A stretch of 64,000 nt of DNA from Phyllobacteriaceae bacterium (GCA_002708825.1 PAPF01000019.1:1-64000); one strand, 5' to 3'. Shown: positions 7,563-17,746, counted from the first letter of the stretch. Numbers and translations: made by a program. The notes: generated from the letters alone by a model not told the origin.

Positions 7563-8786
7563 CCGTTCATCACTGCCCACCGTTGTCGGCCTCGACCGCC
7601 GCCGCCAGTCGCGGAACACGTCCGGCCACGCATCATAGACCCGCCGCCAGTTCGGTATGAAGGGCGTTGCTGACGGGTCGTCGAAATAGATCTCGCCGGC
7701 CGCCATGATATTGGCGGCAAACAGTTCGACAGCCTGTTCCTCCTTGTGCCGGTCCAGGGTCAGCCCGTTGAAGACCGCATCGGCGTGATAGCTCTCGATC
7801 ATGTCGAGGGCGTTGCGGTAGTAGGCTGCCTTGACCGAACGCAATGTCGCCCGTGAGATCACCAGCCCCTCCGTCGCCAGCTTGCGCAGGATCGCCTTGA
7901 CGATGTCGGTCGACATGCGGGACAGGCCTTTCGAGGCGTCTTCGGCCGAGAGATCCTGGTGCTTGTGGTCATAGATGTCGGCGATATCGACCTGGCAGAT
8001 CTGGCGTTGGGACGTGTTGCGCCGCAATTCCGACAGGAAGCCGATTTCGAGCCCCCAGTCCGACGGTATGCGGATATCCGGGACAACTTCCATGCGCATG
8101 GCGAACTCGCCGGACAGGGGATAGCGGAATGACGAGAGGTAGCGGGTGTAATTGTGCGTTCCGCAGGTCATGTCGAGCGCTTCGAGAAAGGGTGTGACCA
8201 GCAGCCTGCAGACGCGGCCGTTGAGCGTGTTGTTGGCGACCCTGGAATAGTAGCCCTTGGAAAAGAGATAGGGGAAATCAGGGTTGACGACCGGATAGAT
8301 CAGCCGGGCCAGAAGTCCCTTGTCATAGGTGACGATGTCGCAATCATGAAGGGCAAGGACCTTGCCCCGCTGGGCTGCCAGCGCATAGCCCATCATATAC
8401 CAGACATTGAAACCCTTGCCGCGCTCGGTCGGCGCGAGTCCGGCGGCATCGAGTTTTTCATGGATCGCCGCCATGCGCGGCCCGTCATTCCAGATGACGC
8501 GATGGTGCTGGGGAAGGCGGTCGAAGAACGATTTCGCGTATTCGAACTGGTCGCGGTCCGCCTTGTCGAGACCGATGTAGATTTCGGACACGTAGGGAAC
8601 ATCCTTGAGAACGTCGATGATCCCTGGAAGGGCATCGCCTTCCAGTTCCGAAAAGAGCGAGGGCAGGGTGAGCGTGACCGGGCGTATCCGTGCAAATCGC
8701 GCGACTTCCGCTTCCAGTTCCTCCAGCGGGCGCCGGATGAGATTGTGCAACGTGGTGATGGCGCCTGTCTGGTGAAAATCGCTCAT
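7236..8786 (-). CDS. gpgS: Glucosyl-3-phosphoglycerate synthase-like glycosyltransferase, apparently frameshifted at its C-terminus
   Basis: A GT-A glycosyltransferase. Glucosyl-3-phosphoglycerate synthase transfers glucose from a nucleotide sugar to 3-phosphoglycerate. Visible features are the DCD metal-binding motif in VLALHDCDIVTYD, YIGLDKADRDQF near residue 70, and SDWGLEIGFLSEL. As annotated the frame runs 516 residues, but from residue 394 it is simply antisense to the GH13 gene. In the other frame the DNA reads LAAAVEADNGGQ then TGA at 7572-7570, a natural C-terminus. One missing C near 7608 (GACTGG instead of GACCTGG) would explain this and give 405 residues. The start overlaps the phosphatase stop by 4 nt (ATGA). 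Confidence 0.8.
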   Translation of the reverse strand: MSDFHQTGAITTLHNLIRRPLEELEAEVARFARIRPVTLTLPSLFSELEGDALPGIIDVLKDVPYVSEIYIGLDKADRDQFEYAKSFFDRLPQHHRVIWNDGPRMAAIHEKLDAAGLAPTERGKGFNVWYMMGYALAAQRGKVLALHDCDIVTYDKGLLARLIYPVVNPDFPYLFSKGYYSRVANNTLNGRVCRLLVTPFLEALDMTCGTHNYTRYLSSFRYPLSGEFAMRMEVVPDIRIPSDWGLEIGFLSELRRNTSQRQICQVDIADIYDHKHQDLSAEDASKGLSRMSTDIVKAILRKLATEGLVISRATLRSVKAAYYRNALDMIESYHADAVFNGLTLDRHKEEQAVELFAANIMAAGEIYFDDPSATPFIPNWRRVYDAWPDVFRDWRRRSRPTTVGSDERLAFRQNVGDPAALIGTEQNLAARLVHLLAAEQVDPGLILDKVDPVERHHLFACRYIVKREDRLRPVAALAPERKDTRPEIHGHVRGIRMKGLLLLPDRQAPHHLRKDP

Positions 8787-9565
8787 GTGATCGGTCCGGG
8801 TCCCTGTTCAGCGTCGGTTTCAATGATCCGGAGAACGGCTTCGTTCCAGCCGGCCGGGCCGGCGCGGCGCGTCCGGATGATCCGGCCTTCGTCTTCGCCC
8901 TCCAGTGGCGGTAGCGGGTCGTGTGCCGGATTTGCGACAATCACGCCCATGTCGGCCGCGCGCAACATGGCGATGTCATTGGGGGCATCGCCGAGCGCCA
9001 CGACGGGGCCGGTCGCGCCCAGGCTCTTGCAGACCTCGCCCATCCGCCTGGCCTTGTCGCTGCCAAGGGACAGCGTGAGGAAACGGCCGCCGCGAATTGC
9101 AGATACGCCTTTCGCTGCCAGCGCTGCGACAAACGCCTTCTCCTGTTCGGCCGTGCCCATGAAATCCCCCGGCTCGGAAAACCGGCGCTCCATGGCCCTG
9201 CGGGCCGCGTCCGGCGGCAGACCGGTGCGGGCCGAGACTTCCGCCAGGCTCCAGTCGCCGAACCCCTGGAAGAGCACACGCAATTCCTCCGGAAGGCCAT
9301 CCAGCGTGCCGCGTATCGCTGTCCATTGCGCATTGCTCCCGGCTTCCTGCCCGGGCCACGCTATTCCGGCACCGTTCTCCACGATCGCCGGTCCGGTCAT
9401 GCCAGCCTCGTGCATCACCGCACCCACTTCGGCGGCGGTCTTGGAGGTGGCGGGAATGACCGGGATCGAGCGGGCCGCGCATGCGGACAATGCCGGACGG
9501 GCCGCTTCCAGCGAATATGTTTCGTGGTCGAGCAGCGTGCCGTCGAGATCGGTGAAGATGATCAT
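8783..9565 (-). CDS. HAD-IIB phosphatase of the mannosyl/glucosyl-3-phosphoglycerate phosphatase family
   Basis: A 260-residue haloacid-dehalogenase phosphatase. Motif I is FTDLDGTLLD at the N-terminus, motif II is VIPATSKT near residue 38, and motif IV is VVALGDAPNDIAML near residue 200. The family removes the phosphate from glucosyl- or mannosyl-3-phosphoglycerate to release the compatible solute. It is the first gene of a two-gene unit with the synthase (ATGA overlap), which fits a direct synthesis pathway for glucosylglycerate. Glucose rather than mannose is inferred from the neighbouring GH13_18 enzyme. Confidence 0.85.
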   Translation of the reverse strand: MIIFTDLDGTLLDHETYSLEAARPALSACAARSIPVIPATSKTAAEVGAVMHEAGMTGPAIVENGAGIAWPGQEAGSNAQWTAIRGTLDGLPEELRVLFQGFGDWSLAEVSARTGLPPDAARRAMERRFSEPGDFMGTAEQEKAFVAALAAKGVSAIRGGRFLTLSLGSDKARRMGEVCKSLGATGPVVALGDAPNDIAMLRAADMGVIVANPAHDPLPPLEGEDEGRIIRTRRAGPAGWNEAVLRIIETDAEQGPGPIT

Positions 9566-9640
9566 CGTTAAATTATAGACTGCTCAACGCGCCCATCAAC
9601 ATGATGCAGCGCAAAATGCAGCCACGGCACGCAAATGACT

Positions 9641-10426
9641 TCACCGTGTATTGGCAACAACCCATTGCCTCCACTGGCTCTGCGAGCCATGGAAGACGTT
9701 GATATCCGTATTCCCCTTGATACCCGGAACGACCCCGGTGCCGGTGTACTGCCAGAAGGTCCAGTTCTGTTCGCCGTATTTCTGCGACGGATGACCGGCG
9801 ACCGACCGCAACCAGAACGGATAGCCGCGGATCTTCCAGAGCTGGTTCTCCTCATAGAAGTCCACGGTGGTATAGATCACGGGCGTCTTGCCGTAGTGAC
9901 GTGACACCTGCCGCAGGAAGACATCCATTTCCTTGCGCACGGCGTCCGGCTTCGGCCTGAAGGTGCAGGTAGGCGACTTGTGGTTCCACTCCATGTCCAG
10001 CACCGGCGGCAAGGAGGTGCGGTCGACGGGCACATTTTTCCTGAACCAGAGGGCCTGTTCGAAAGCCGGTCGGCAGAAATAGAAGAAGTGGTAGGCGCCA
10101 CGCGGTATGCCTGCCCGTTTGGCTGCCTGCCAGTTCGCGTGGAACCGCTCGTCAAGCCTGTCGCCGCCTTCGGTGGCCTTGATAAAGGCGAAGGAAACGC
10201 CGGCCTGCCTGGCTTTCTGCCAATCGATCTGGCCCTGGTATTTCGCAACGTCGATGCCGTGGACCGGATAATGCCAGGGCGTACGGCCGGACCAGTCGTG
10301 CGGGTCGTTGTCGGCAAAGCGCGGACTGCTGACGCTGACCTGCAGATCGAGCGCCTGATCGACGTTCGTGCTGGTGCACGCAGCCAGGACAATTGCGAAC
10401 AGGGCGATGGAAGCGGCGCGGCGCAT
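9641..10426 (-). CDS. GH25 family lysozyme-like lipoprotein
   Basis: A 261-residue secreted muramidase-type protein. The N-terminus MRRAASIALFAIVLAAC is a lipoprotein signal with Cys17 in the lipobox. The GH25 fold follows: HGIDVAKYQGQIDW, FAFIKATEGGDRLDERF, the catalytic D-x-E in PPVLDMEW, and WTFWQYTGTGVVPGI with NVFHGS at the end. GH25 enzymes cleave the MurNAc-GlcNAc bond of peptidoglycan, so this is probably a periplasmic or outer-membrane-anchored wall hydrolase. ATG 10426 is chosen because it begins the signal peptide; the 27 residues upstream in the track are charged and would spoil it. Confidence 0.9.
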   Translation of the reverse strand: MRRAASIALFAIVLAACTSTNVDQALDLQVSVSSPRFADNDPHDWSGRTPWHYPVHGIDVAKYQGQIDWQKARQAGVSFAFIKATEGGDRLDERFHANWQAAKRAGIPRGAYHFFYFCRPAFEQALWFRKNVPVDRTSLPPVLDMEWNHKSPTCTFRPKPDAVRKEMDVFLRQVSRHYGKTPVIYTTVDFYEENQLWKIRGYPFWLRSVAGHPSQKYGEQNWTFWQYTGTGVVPGIKGNTDINVFHGSQSQWRQWVVANTR

Positions 10427-10561
10427 GGATTTCAAATCACTCCGGTTTGGCTGCGTGCCAGAGTAAGCCAAGGCTTGCCTTGCGTCACCCTTGCGCCACC
10501 TTGTCATGCCGCCTTGTGTCGGTCACGTTGGCTCCGGGAAAACAGGACAAGGTTGGCGGGA

Positions 10562-11971
10562 ATGATGCGCTTCTTCAAGTGGCTTGCCGGACTGATTGCC
10601 ATCTTGCTCGCCGGCGGCGCCGTCTGGCTTGCCGTTTCGCCACCTGCGATGATCCGGGTTGCCACCAATTACGCGGCGAAGATCGTCTGCTCGAATGTCT
10701 TCATTGCCGGTCGCGATGCCGACGCGGTGATGGCGACAGATGTTCAGGCGCCCGGCCACCCGGTTTTCAAGGCAATTACGGTCGAAGTGGAAAGGACAGG
10801 CGCTCAGCCGGGCGTGACCGCCAAACTGCTTGGCATTTTCGGTGCCGGTCATGCCGTCTGGCGGGGCGAGGGGCTGGGGTGTTCCAGTGCGCAGGCCGGC
10901 GGAAACCTGACGCACGCAGATGCCCCGGTTTCGCAAAGGCCGGTAGATGGCAATGCGGAGGCGCTGTGGCCGAATGGCGACCGGGTTGCGCCTTCGCAGG
11001 ATCCGGCCATCGCAACCATTCTCGATGATGCTGCTATCGCCGGCCCGGGCATGCGGGCGATCGTCGTCGTCCACAAGGGCCGGATCATCGGGGAACGCTA
11101 TGGCGAAGGCTTCGATCCCCAGACACCCTTGCTCGGATGGTCGATGACCAAGACGGTAACAGCGGCGATCATCGGGACACTGGTGAAGGAAGGCCGCCTG
11201 TCCCTCGATCAAAGCGGTCTTTTCGACGGATGGACCGGAGATGCACGGAACGACATCACCCTGGAGTCCCTCCTGGAAATGTCGTCCGGCCTTGCCTGGA
11301 ACGAAGGCTACGGGGATGTATCCGACGTGACGCGGATGCTCTATCTGGAAGAAGACATGGCAGCCTTCGCCGCATCCAAGCCGTACGATCCGGAAAACGG
11401 CAATCCGGATGGCGACGGGCTGTTCAACTATTCCTCCGGAACTTCGGTCCTGCTTTCGGATATCTGGATGCGGGCCGCGCAGCAGCCGGTTTCCTATCCC
11501 TGGGAGGCTCTTTTCGAGACGCTCGGCATGACCAGTGCAACCTTCGAGATGGATGCCGCGGGAACATTTGTCGGTTCGTCCTACCTCTATGCCTCGGCCC
11601 GCGACTGGGCTCGCTTCGGCCAGTTGCTGCTGCAACGCGGCGCCTGGAACGGGCGGTCGCTCCTGCCGGCCGGATATGTCGACTGGATGACGGAACCCGC
11701 TGCGGCGTCCAGGGCGCCGTGGGGCGGCTACACCTACGGGCGCCATGTCTGGCTGGTCGGTCCGCGCGGCGATGTTCCGCGCGACCGGGACCCGGAGGCC
11801 GCATTCGATCTGCCCGGGGACACCTACTGGCTGCGCGGACATGACGGACAGACGATAGCAGTCGTTCCGTCCCGCGACCTCGTCGTGGTGCGCATGGGGT
11901 TGACGCCATCGAAGCTGAAATACCAGCCCCAGGGCTTGGTGGACGCACTCGCCAATGCGGTTGGCGGATGA
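10562..11971 (+). CDS. Serine beta-lactamase-fold hydrolase (class C/esterase group), membrane-anchored
   Basis: A 469-residue protein with an uncleaved or signal-anchor helix at residues 5-25 (WLAGLIAILLAGGAVWLAV), then a periplasmic serine hydrolase domain. Motifs are SMTK (S-x-x-K, nucleophile Ser), YSSG in place of the class C Y-x-N, and GHDGQ as the H-x-G version of the KTG box. This pattern resembles 6-aminohexanoate-dimer hydrolase and EstB-type esterases more than true AmpC, so drug resistance should not be assumed. The start at ATG 10562 (MMRFFKW) follows a GGCGGGA stretch; the ORF-track extension overlaps the divergent GH25 gene. Confidence 0.85.
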   Translation: MMRFFKWLAGLIAILLAGGAVWLAVSPPAMIRVATNYAAKIVCSNVFIAGRDADAVMATDVQAPGHPVFKAITVEVERTGAQPGVTAKLLGIFGAGHAVWRGEGLGCSSAQAGGNLTHADAPVSQRPVDGNAEALWPNGDRVAPSQDPAIATILDDAAIAGPGMRAIVVVHKGRIIGERYGEGFDPQTPLLGWSMTKTVTAAIIGTLVKEGRLSLDQSGLFDGWTGDARNDITLESLLEMSSGLAWNEGYGDVSDVTRMLYLEEDMAAFAASKPYDPENGNPDGDGLFNYSSGTSVLLSDIWMRAAQQPVSYPWEALFETLGMTSATFEMDAAGTFVGSSYLYASARDWARFGQLLLQRGAWNGRSLLPAGYVDWMTEPAAASRAPWGGYTYGRHVWLVGPRGDVPRDRDPEAAFDLPGDTYWLRGHDGQTIAVVPSRDLVVVRMGLTPSKLKYQPQGLVDALANAVGG

Positions 11972-11980
11972 GTGAAGGCG

Positions 11981-13183
11981 TCAGGCCTGACCCGTGCGGG
12001 CCAGGATTTCCCGGAACCACGCCGTTTGCGGATCGAACGGCTTGCCGCCGGCAATGCGCTCGAACTCGATGGTGCGAAGGCGCCCGTCATGGTCCTCGTC
12101 ATGGCCGACGACGCCTGAAACACCCTCCAGCGCGCTTGTCACTGCATGGTCGGCCATGCCCTTGATGAGATGCAGGTCATCGGGGTTGGCAGGCGCCGAG
12201 CGGGCATAGTAGCCCGATTTCTGGACAAGTGTCTTGTCCGCTCCGATGGCCTTGGCGAAGCGTCTGGCAAACCAGTCGCCCACGTTGACCGAATCCAGTC
12301 TGACATGCCCGAAGGCGTCGCGCTCGAGCGTCTCGCCACCGGCTTCGCGTTCTGACATGATTTCGTCGACGCAAGCCCCTTCCGAAACGAAAATGGTTGC
12401 GTAACCGGTGTCCCGCATTGCCCTGGACAAGCGCTCCGTCTCGCTCTCGATGTCGAATGGCATTTCAGGAACATAGACGGCTTCGACATCCTTGAGAGCG
12501 TGGTTCATCATCAGGCCCTCGCAATAGGTCCGCCCCTCGATCCGCTCATTGTAGGCGCGGAGCGTGGCGGCGGTGAGCCAGCCACAATGCCGGCCCATGA
12601 CTTCATGCACGACGAAGGTGTTCGGTGTGGCGCTCTGCTCGTTGGAGACGTGGTCGAAAAAGCGTGCTCCGACCTGCGCCGCGGTCAATGCGCCGAGCGA
12701 TTGGCGGATCGGCCTGATGTCGTTGTCGACCGTCTTGGGCAATCCAACCACAGTCATGTCGAAGCCGTCGGCCTTGAGATGGGCGGCGAGGTCGCCGGCG
12801 GTGGTGTTCGTGTCGTCACCGCCGATCGTGTGCAGGATCGTCACGCCGTCGGCTTCAAGTTGGCGGGCGGCGGCATCGAGCGGGCTCTCGCCCGGTTTGA
12901 CGAGGCCGCGTTTCTCGCAATCGGCGGCATTGGTCAGCTTCACCCGCGAATTGCCGATCGGCGATCCGCCATGATGCAGGAGCGCGCGGGCGTTGGCTCG
13001 AACCTGCGGGGTGACAGGCAGGATATCGCCTTTCAACAGGCCAGTGTAGCCTGAACGGTAGGCGATGATCTCAAGGTCAGGGGCGATTTCGCTATAGCGC
13101 TCGATGAGGCAGCCGACAGCGGCGGAGAGGCAGGGCGCAAGGCCGCCGGCGGTGAGGAGCGCGATCTTTTGCTTGGCAGGCAT
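11981..13183 (-). CDS. pfp: Pyrophosphate-type 6-phosphofructokinase
   Basis: A 400-residue phosphofructokinase. The phosphoryl-donor loop reads GGDDTNT (121-127), with the second Asp typical of PPi-dependent enzymes in place of the Gly of ATP enzymes, and the catalytic loop reads PKTVDNDI with Lys, again the PPi type. The enzyme interconverts fructose-6-phosphate and fructose-1,6-bisphosphate reversibly using pyrophosphate. Its stop lies 9 nt from the stop of the convergent beta-lactamase-fold gene. A perfect 12-bp palindrome with a central CG lies 32 nt upstream of the start and may be an operator. Confidence 0.93.
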   Translation of the reverse strand: MPAKQKIALLTAGGLAPCLSAAVGCLIERYSEIAPDLEIIAYRSGYTGLLKGDILPVTPQVRANARALLHHGGSPIGNSRVKLTNAADCEKRGLVKPGESPLDAAARQLEADGVTILHTIGGDDTNTTAGDLAAHLKADGFDMTVVGLPKTVDNDIRPIRQSLGALTAAQVGARFFDHVSNEQSATPNTFVVHEVMGRHCGWLTAATLRAYNERIEGRTYCEGLMMNHALKDVEAVYVPEMPFDIESETERLSRAMRDTGYATIFVSEGACVDEIMSEREAGGETLERDAFGHVRLDSVNVGDWFARRFAKAIGADKTLVQKSGYYARSAPANPDDLHLIKGMADHAVTSALEGVSGVVGHDEDHDGRLRTIEFERIAGGKPFDPQTAWFREILARTGQA

Positions 13184-13214
13184 TCGCAGGCATTCCGCAG
13201 AAACGAGACATAAC

Positions 13215-13226
13215 TAAATCGATTTA
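13215..13226. promoter_or_regulatory. 12-bp palindrome in the pfp leader
   Basis: TAAATCGATTTA is a perfect palindrome inside an AT-rich patch before pfp. LacI-family sugar regulators commonly bind sites with a central CG flanked by AT-rich arms, so a sugar-responsive operator is possible. Confidence 0.35.
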
Positions 13227-13279
13227 ACAATATGCGAAACCTGTCTTCCTGTCCATGCGGAATGCGGCGTGGATCGCTG

Positions 13280-13999
13280 TCAGGCCAATCCCTGAAGCAG
13301 CATGCCGACGACATAGGCGAGGGATGACGCGGCTGCGCCGATCAAGAACGTCTCGAGGGCGGACCGCCACCATGGCGCCAGGGACCAACGGGACTTGGCA
13401 GCGCCGATTACAATGAAAACCATGCCCGTCATGACGACGGAGACCATGAACGCGTCTGCCAGTCCAATGGCGAAGGGCAGGAGCGGCACCGCACCGCAGA
13501 TCAGAAAGGCCAGGAATGTGACGACTGCGGCCATGCGGGGCGAAGGCCTCACCGAGGGAAAGCCGTATTCCTCCGTCAGCATGATGCGAATCCAGGTTTC
13601 CCGGTCAGCGGTTACGGCAGCAACTGCCTGTTCAAGCGTGTCTCCCGAAAGACCCTTCGAGGCGAGGATCTGGCGTACTTCCTCGCGTTCGCCTTCCGGT
13701 TCAAGCCGGATGTGCTTCTTCTCGATCTCGCGCACGCGGTCGATGTCATCGACGACGGTCTTGGTACCCGAGTAGTTGCCAGCGGCCATGGAGAAGCCGT
13801 CGGCCAGCAGGTTTGCCAGGCCGAGGATCAGGACAATGCCCGAGGACAGGCTTGCCCCCTCGACGCCTGCTACGATTGCGAATGTCGTCACCGATCCGTC
13901 GATCCCGCCATAGACGAAATCACGCAGATAGGAAGGTCTGGTGCCATCGGCCAAACGTGCGGCGATGGCCTTGGATTCGTGACTGTGTTCCAGTTTCAT
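13280..13999 (-). CDS. VIT1/CCC1-family integral membrane protein
   Basis: A 239-residue protein with five predicted membrane helices. Conserved VIT1 features are DFVYGGIDGSVTTFAIVAGVEGA in helix 1, GLANLLADGFSMAAGNY in helix 2, and a cytoplasmic segment (about 75-150) rich in Glu and Lys, including REEVRQILASKGL, which binds metal in iron/manganese carriers of this family. It probably exports Fe2+ or Mn2+ from the cytoplasm, but the metal cannot be fixed from sequence. It is monocistronic or follows the 5-oxoprolinase gene, 75 nt downstream of it on the same strand. Confidence 0.88.
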   Translation of the reverse strand: MKLEHSHESKAIAARLADGTRPSYLRDFVYGGIDGSVTTFAIVAGVEGASLSSGIVLILGLANLLADGFSMAAGNYSGTKTVVDDIDRVREIEKKHIRLEPEGEREEVRQILASKGLSGDTLEQAVAAVTADRETWIRIMLTEEYGFPSVRPSPRMAAVVTFLAFLICGAVPLLPFAIGLADAFMVSVVMTGMVFIVIGAAKSRWSLAPWWRSALETFLIGAAASSLAYVVGMLLQGLA

Positions 14000-14074
14000 C
14001 GCCTGTCACGCTACAATGGCCAGACCTGAATGGATAGACGGGGCGAAAGCCAGGCGACTTCGCCTCCGTCGCCA

Positions 14075-17000
14075 TCAAGGCTTGCCGTATCCGCCCGCAG
14101 TGGGCGTCGTCACGATCACGGCCTCCCCGGCTTTCAGCACGGTCTGGTCGCAGGCCTTGAGCGTTTCGAGCGTTCCGTCCTGACGGCGAACCTGGGTTGC
14201 TCCAACCTGGCCCTCTGTGCCACCGGCTATCCCCTGCGGTGGGCGGCCGCGATGCGATGACAGGATGGCGCAGTCCATCTCTTCCAGAAAGCGGAGTGTG
14301 CGCCGTGTCCCGTCGCCTGCATTCCACTTGCCCTTGCCGCCGGAGCCTGCCCGGATGTGGAAATCTTCCAGCACGACGGGAAAGCGCAGTTCCAGGATTT
14401 CCGGATCGGTCAGCCGCGAATTTGTCATGTGCGTATGCACACCGGACGTGCCGGCAAAGCCGCGTCCGTCATTCATGACGCCCGCCGGCGAACCGGAACA
14501 GATCGTTTCGTAGTACTGATACCGGTCATTTCCGAAGGTCAGGTTGTTCATCGTGCCCTGCGCATTGGCCAGCGCGCCCATGGCGGCGAAAAGGGCATTC
14601 GTGACATGCTGAGAGGTCTCCACGTTGCCCGCCACGACGGCGGCGGGATAGGCGGGCTTGAGCATGCAGCCGTCGGGGATCACGATGTGAATCGGGCGCA
14701 GGCACCCGGCATTCATGGGAATATTGCCTTCGACCATGACCCGGAAGGCATAGAGGACGGCGGCGCGGGTCACCGGTTCGGGGGCATTGAAGTTGTTCTT
14801 CATCACCGGCGATGTGCCCGTGAAGTCAACGGTTGCCTCGCGTTTCCCGCGATCGATGGTGATCCTGACGCGGATCGTCTGGCCCGTGTCGGTCTCGTAG
14901 GCATATTCGCTGACATCCGGAAGACGCGAGAGGACTTCGCGCACGGCCTCGGCGGCATTGTCCTGCACATGACCCATATAGGCTTCGACCACGTCGAGAC
15001 CGAAATTGGCGACCATGCGGCGAAGTTCCGCCACGCCCTTTTCGTTTGCGGCGATCTGGGCCTTCAGGTCGGCCACATTCTGATGGACATTGCGGACCGG
15101 ATAGGGATGGTCGGTTAGAAGCGCGATCAGTTCGGCTTCGCGGAAGCGACCCTTCTCGACCAGCCTGAAATTGTCGATGAGCACGCCTTCCTCGTCCACC
15201 GTCGTGGCCAGCGGTGTCATGGAGCCGGGTGCGGAACCGCCGACATCGGCATGGTGGCCGCGCGAGGCTGCCCAGAAGAGGATGGTCTTGCCCTCGTCGT
15301 CGAAGACGGGCGTCACCACCGTGATGTCAGGGAGATGCGTTCCGCCATTATAGGGCGCGTTCAACGCGAACACGTCACCGGGGTGGATGTCGCCTTCATT
15401 GAGCCGGATGATTGTTTCCACCGAGCGGTCCATGGATCCAAGGTGCACCGGCATGTGGGGGGCATTGGCCACGAGCGCGCCGTTGCGGTCGAAGACGGCA
15501 CAGGAAAAGTCCAGCCGTTCCTTGATGTTCACGGAATAGGCCGTGTTCTGAAGCGTCACCCCCATCTGTTCGGCAATCGACATGAAGAGATTGTTGAACA
15601 CTTCGAGCAGGATGGGGTCGGCGCCCTTGCCGTCGGCTCCGGTCGTGCCAAGCGCAGCCATGCGTTCCATCCGCTCCACCCGGCGCAACAGGACGTGATC
15701 GCGTTCCGTGATCTCCGCTTGCCAGCCGGGCTCGACGACGATGGTCTGGTTCGCCTCGATGATGAGGGCGGGTCCCTTGAGTCGCGCGCCCGGCGTCATC
15801 GCCTCGCGCTTCACGAGAGCGGCATCGTGCCATTTCCCTCCGGAGAACAGCTTCCGTGTCTCGCCGGGTTCAATATCGCGCGCTTCCGCTTCGAGTTCAG
15901 GCTCGATACCGCCAGGATCGCGAATGTCCATGGCTTCGAGCGACAGGCTTTCGACGATCAGCGGCTTGTCATCATAAATGAAACCGAACTGAGCCTTGTG
16001 GGAGGCCTCGAACTCGCTCTTTGCCTCATCGGCGGAAAAGCTGGAAAAATCCACCGGCAAGGTCGTGTCCGTTCCGTCATAGCGAACCTGCAGGACCGGC
16101 CGCCAGCCGATGGCGTCTTCAGGTATGCCCTGGCCAAGGAGCTCGGCATAGACCTGCTTGCGCAGATGATCGGCGGTCATGCGGATATCTGTCACGGCGG
16201 CGGAATCCAGCCGCTTGAGGATGGCCTGCTGGCGTGAGGCGAAGACCGCGGCAAGGCCGATGCCATAGGCGGAGAGCAGGCCGGACAGGGGATGGATCAG
16301 CACCGATTCCATGCCAAGCGCATCAGCCACCATGCAGGCATGCTGGCCGCCGGCGCCGCCGAAACAGTTCAGCAGATACTTCGTCACATCGTAGCCGCGC
16401 TGGACGGAGATCTTCTTGATGGCATTGGCCATGTTCTCCACCGCGATGGTGACGAAACCCTCGGCCACTTCCTCCGGGGTTTTTCCATCGGACGCTTGCT
16501 CTGCCATCTCGGCGAACTTGCGCACCACGATATCGCGATCGAGCGGCTGGTCCTGTCCCGGCCCGAAAATCGCGGGAAACTGGTCGGGCTGGAGCTTGCC
16601 AAGCATCACGTTGGCATCCGTGACCGCCAGCGGACCGCCGCGCCTGTAACAGGCCGGGCCTGGATTCGCACCGGCTGAATCCGGGCCGGCCTGGAAACGC
16701 CCCTGATCGAAATGGAGGATCGATCCGCCACCGGCTGCGACCGTGTGAATGCGCATCATCGGCGCGCGGATGCGTACGCCGGCCACCTCGGTGTCGAAAG
16801 CCCTTTCGTAGTCGCCATCGTAATGGGCAACGTCCGTCGAGGTGCCGCCCATGTCGAAACCGATGACCTTCTCGAAACCGGCGAGACGGGCGGTTTCCAC
16901 CATGCCGACGACGCCGCCTGCGGGACCCGACAGGATGGCGTCCTTGCCCTGGAACAGGTCGGCTGCGGTCAGTCCGCCCGAGGACATCATGAACATCAGG

Positions 17001-17746
17001 CGCGGCTTGCCGGGATCTGGTGCTGCTTCCGGATCGCCATCGATGTCGGCGCCCAGTTCGTCGGCCACCTGGCGGACATAGCGGCTGAGGATGGGTGTGA
17101 GATAGGCGTCCACGACGGTCGTATCGCCGCGTCCGACAAACTTGACGAGGGGCGAAACCATATGACTGACCGACACCTGGCCGAAACCCATGTTCCAGGC
17201 GGCGCTTGCCGCCATGACCTCGTGAGCCGGGTAGTTCCAGGCGTGCATGAAGCAGATGGCGACAGAATCGATACCCTCAGCCTTGATCCCGCGCAGCGCA
17301 GCATTGATCGGCTCGACCTGCGGCATCGTCTCGACGGTTCCATCGGCCAGCATGCGCTCGTCGATCTCGACCACACGCTCGTAGAGCTGTTCGGGAAGAA
17401 TGATTTCCTTGGCAAAGATGTCCGGTCGTGCCTGGTAGGCTATGCGCAAGGCATCGCGAAAGCCCTTGGTGACAAGGAGGGCCACCCGGTCCCCCTTGCG
17501 TTCCAGAAGCGCATTGGTGGCGACGGTCGTTCCCATCTTGACGTCGCCGATCCGGCCGGAGGGGATGGGGTCGCCAGCCTTCAGGCCGAGAAGGTCGCGG
17601 ATGCCCTGGATCGCCGCGTCGCGATAGGCTTCAGGATTTTCCGACAGCAGCTTGCGCGGATGCAGCGAGCCGTCCGGTGCACGGCCGATGACATCGGTAA
17701 ACGTGCCGCCGCGATCGATCCAGAAATCCCACTTGCCTTCGGTCAT
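14075..17746 (-). CDS. 5-oxoprolinase / hydantoinase A-B fusion protein
   Basis: A 1223-residue cytoplasmic enzyme combining a HyuA-like ATP-dependent half (about 1-680; [15 protein letters not shown] at the N-terminus and [19 protein letters not shown] in the middle) with a HyuB-like half (about 700-1223; [17 protein letters not shown] and ending PTAGGYGKP). This is the architecture of ATP-dependent 5-oxoprolinases, which open 5-oxoproline to glutamate in glutathione turnover; hydantoin hydrolysis is the main alternative. The start is ATG 17746 (MTEGKWDFW), preceded by GGGAAG. It diverges from the MarR gene across 121 nt that hold a candidate operator. Confidence 0.9.
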   Translation of the reverse strand: MTEGKWDFWIDRGGTFTDVIGRAPDGSLHPRKLLSENPEAYRDAAIQGIRDLLGLKAGDPIPSGRIGDVKMGTTVATNALLERKGDRVALLVTKGFRDALRIAYQARPDIFAKEIILPEQLYERVVEIDERMLADGTVETMPQVEPINAALRGIKAEGIDSVAICFMHAWNYPAHEVMAASAAWNMGFGQVSVSHMVSPLVKFVGRGDTTVVDAYLTPILSRYVRQVADELGADIDGDPEAAPDPGKPRLMFMMSSGGLTAADLFQGKDAILSGPAGGVVGMVETARLAGFEKVIGFDMGGTSTDVAHYDGDYERAFDTEVAGVRIRAPMMRIHTVAAGGGSILHFDQGRFQAGPDSAGANPGPACYRRGGPLAVTDANVMLGKLQPDQFPAIFGPGQDQPLDRDIVVRKFAEMAEQASDGKTPEEVAEGFVTIAVENMANAIKKISVQRGYDVTKYLLNCFGGAGGQHACMVADALGMESVLIHPLSGLLSAYGIGLAAVFASRQQAILKRLDSAAVTDIRMTADHLRKQVYAELLGQGIPEDAIGWRPVLQVRYDGTDTTLPVDFSSFSADEAKSEFEASHKAQFGFIYDDKPLIVESLSLEAMDIRDPGGIEPELEAEARDIEPGETRKLFSGGKWHDAALVKREAMTPGARLKGPALIIEANQTIVVEPGWQAEITERDHVLLRRVERMERMAALGTTGADGKGADPILLEVFNNLFMSIAEQMGVTLQNTAYSVNIKERLDFSCAVFDRNGALVANAPHMPVHLGSMDRSVETIIRLNEGDIHPGDVFALNAPYNGGTHLPDITVVTPVFDDEGKTILFWAASRGHHADVGGSAPGSMTPLATTVDEEGVLIDNFRLVEKGRFREAELIALLTDHPYPVRNVHQNVADLKAQIAANEKGVAELRRMVANFGLDVVEAYMGHVQDNAAEAVREVLSRLPDVSEYAYETDTGQTIRVRITIDRGKREATVDFTGTSPVMKNNFNAPEPVTRAAVLYAFRVMVEGNIPMNAGCLRPIHIVIPDGCMLKPAYPAAVVAGNVETSQHVTNALFAAMGALANAQGTMNNLTFGNDRYQYYETICSGSPAGVMNDGRGFAGTSGVHTHMTNSRLTDPEILELRFPVVLEDFHIRAGSGGKGKWNAGDGTRRTLRFLEEMDCAILSSHRGRPPQGIAGGTEGQVGATQVRRQDGTLETLKACDQTVLKAGEAVIVTTPTAGGYGKP

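Noticed and set aside
8154-9578. 474-residue plus-strand ORF over the gpgS/phosphatase pair
   Set aside because: It is a shadow of two well-supported minus-strand genes.
10562-11971. Reading the serine hydrolase as an AmpC resistance enzyme
   Set aside because: YSSG and GHDG replace the class C Y-x-N and KTG motifs, which fits esterase or amide-hydrolase relatives better.
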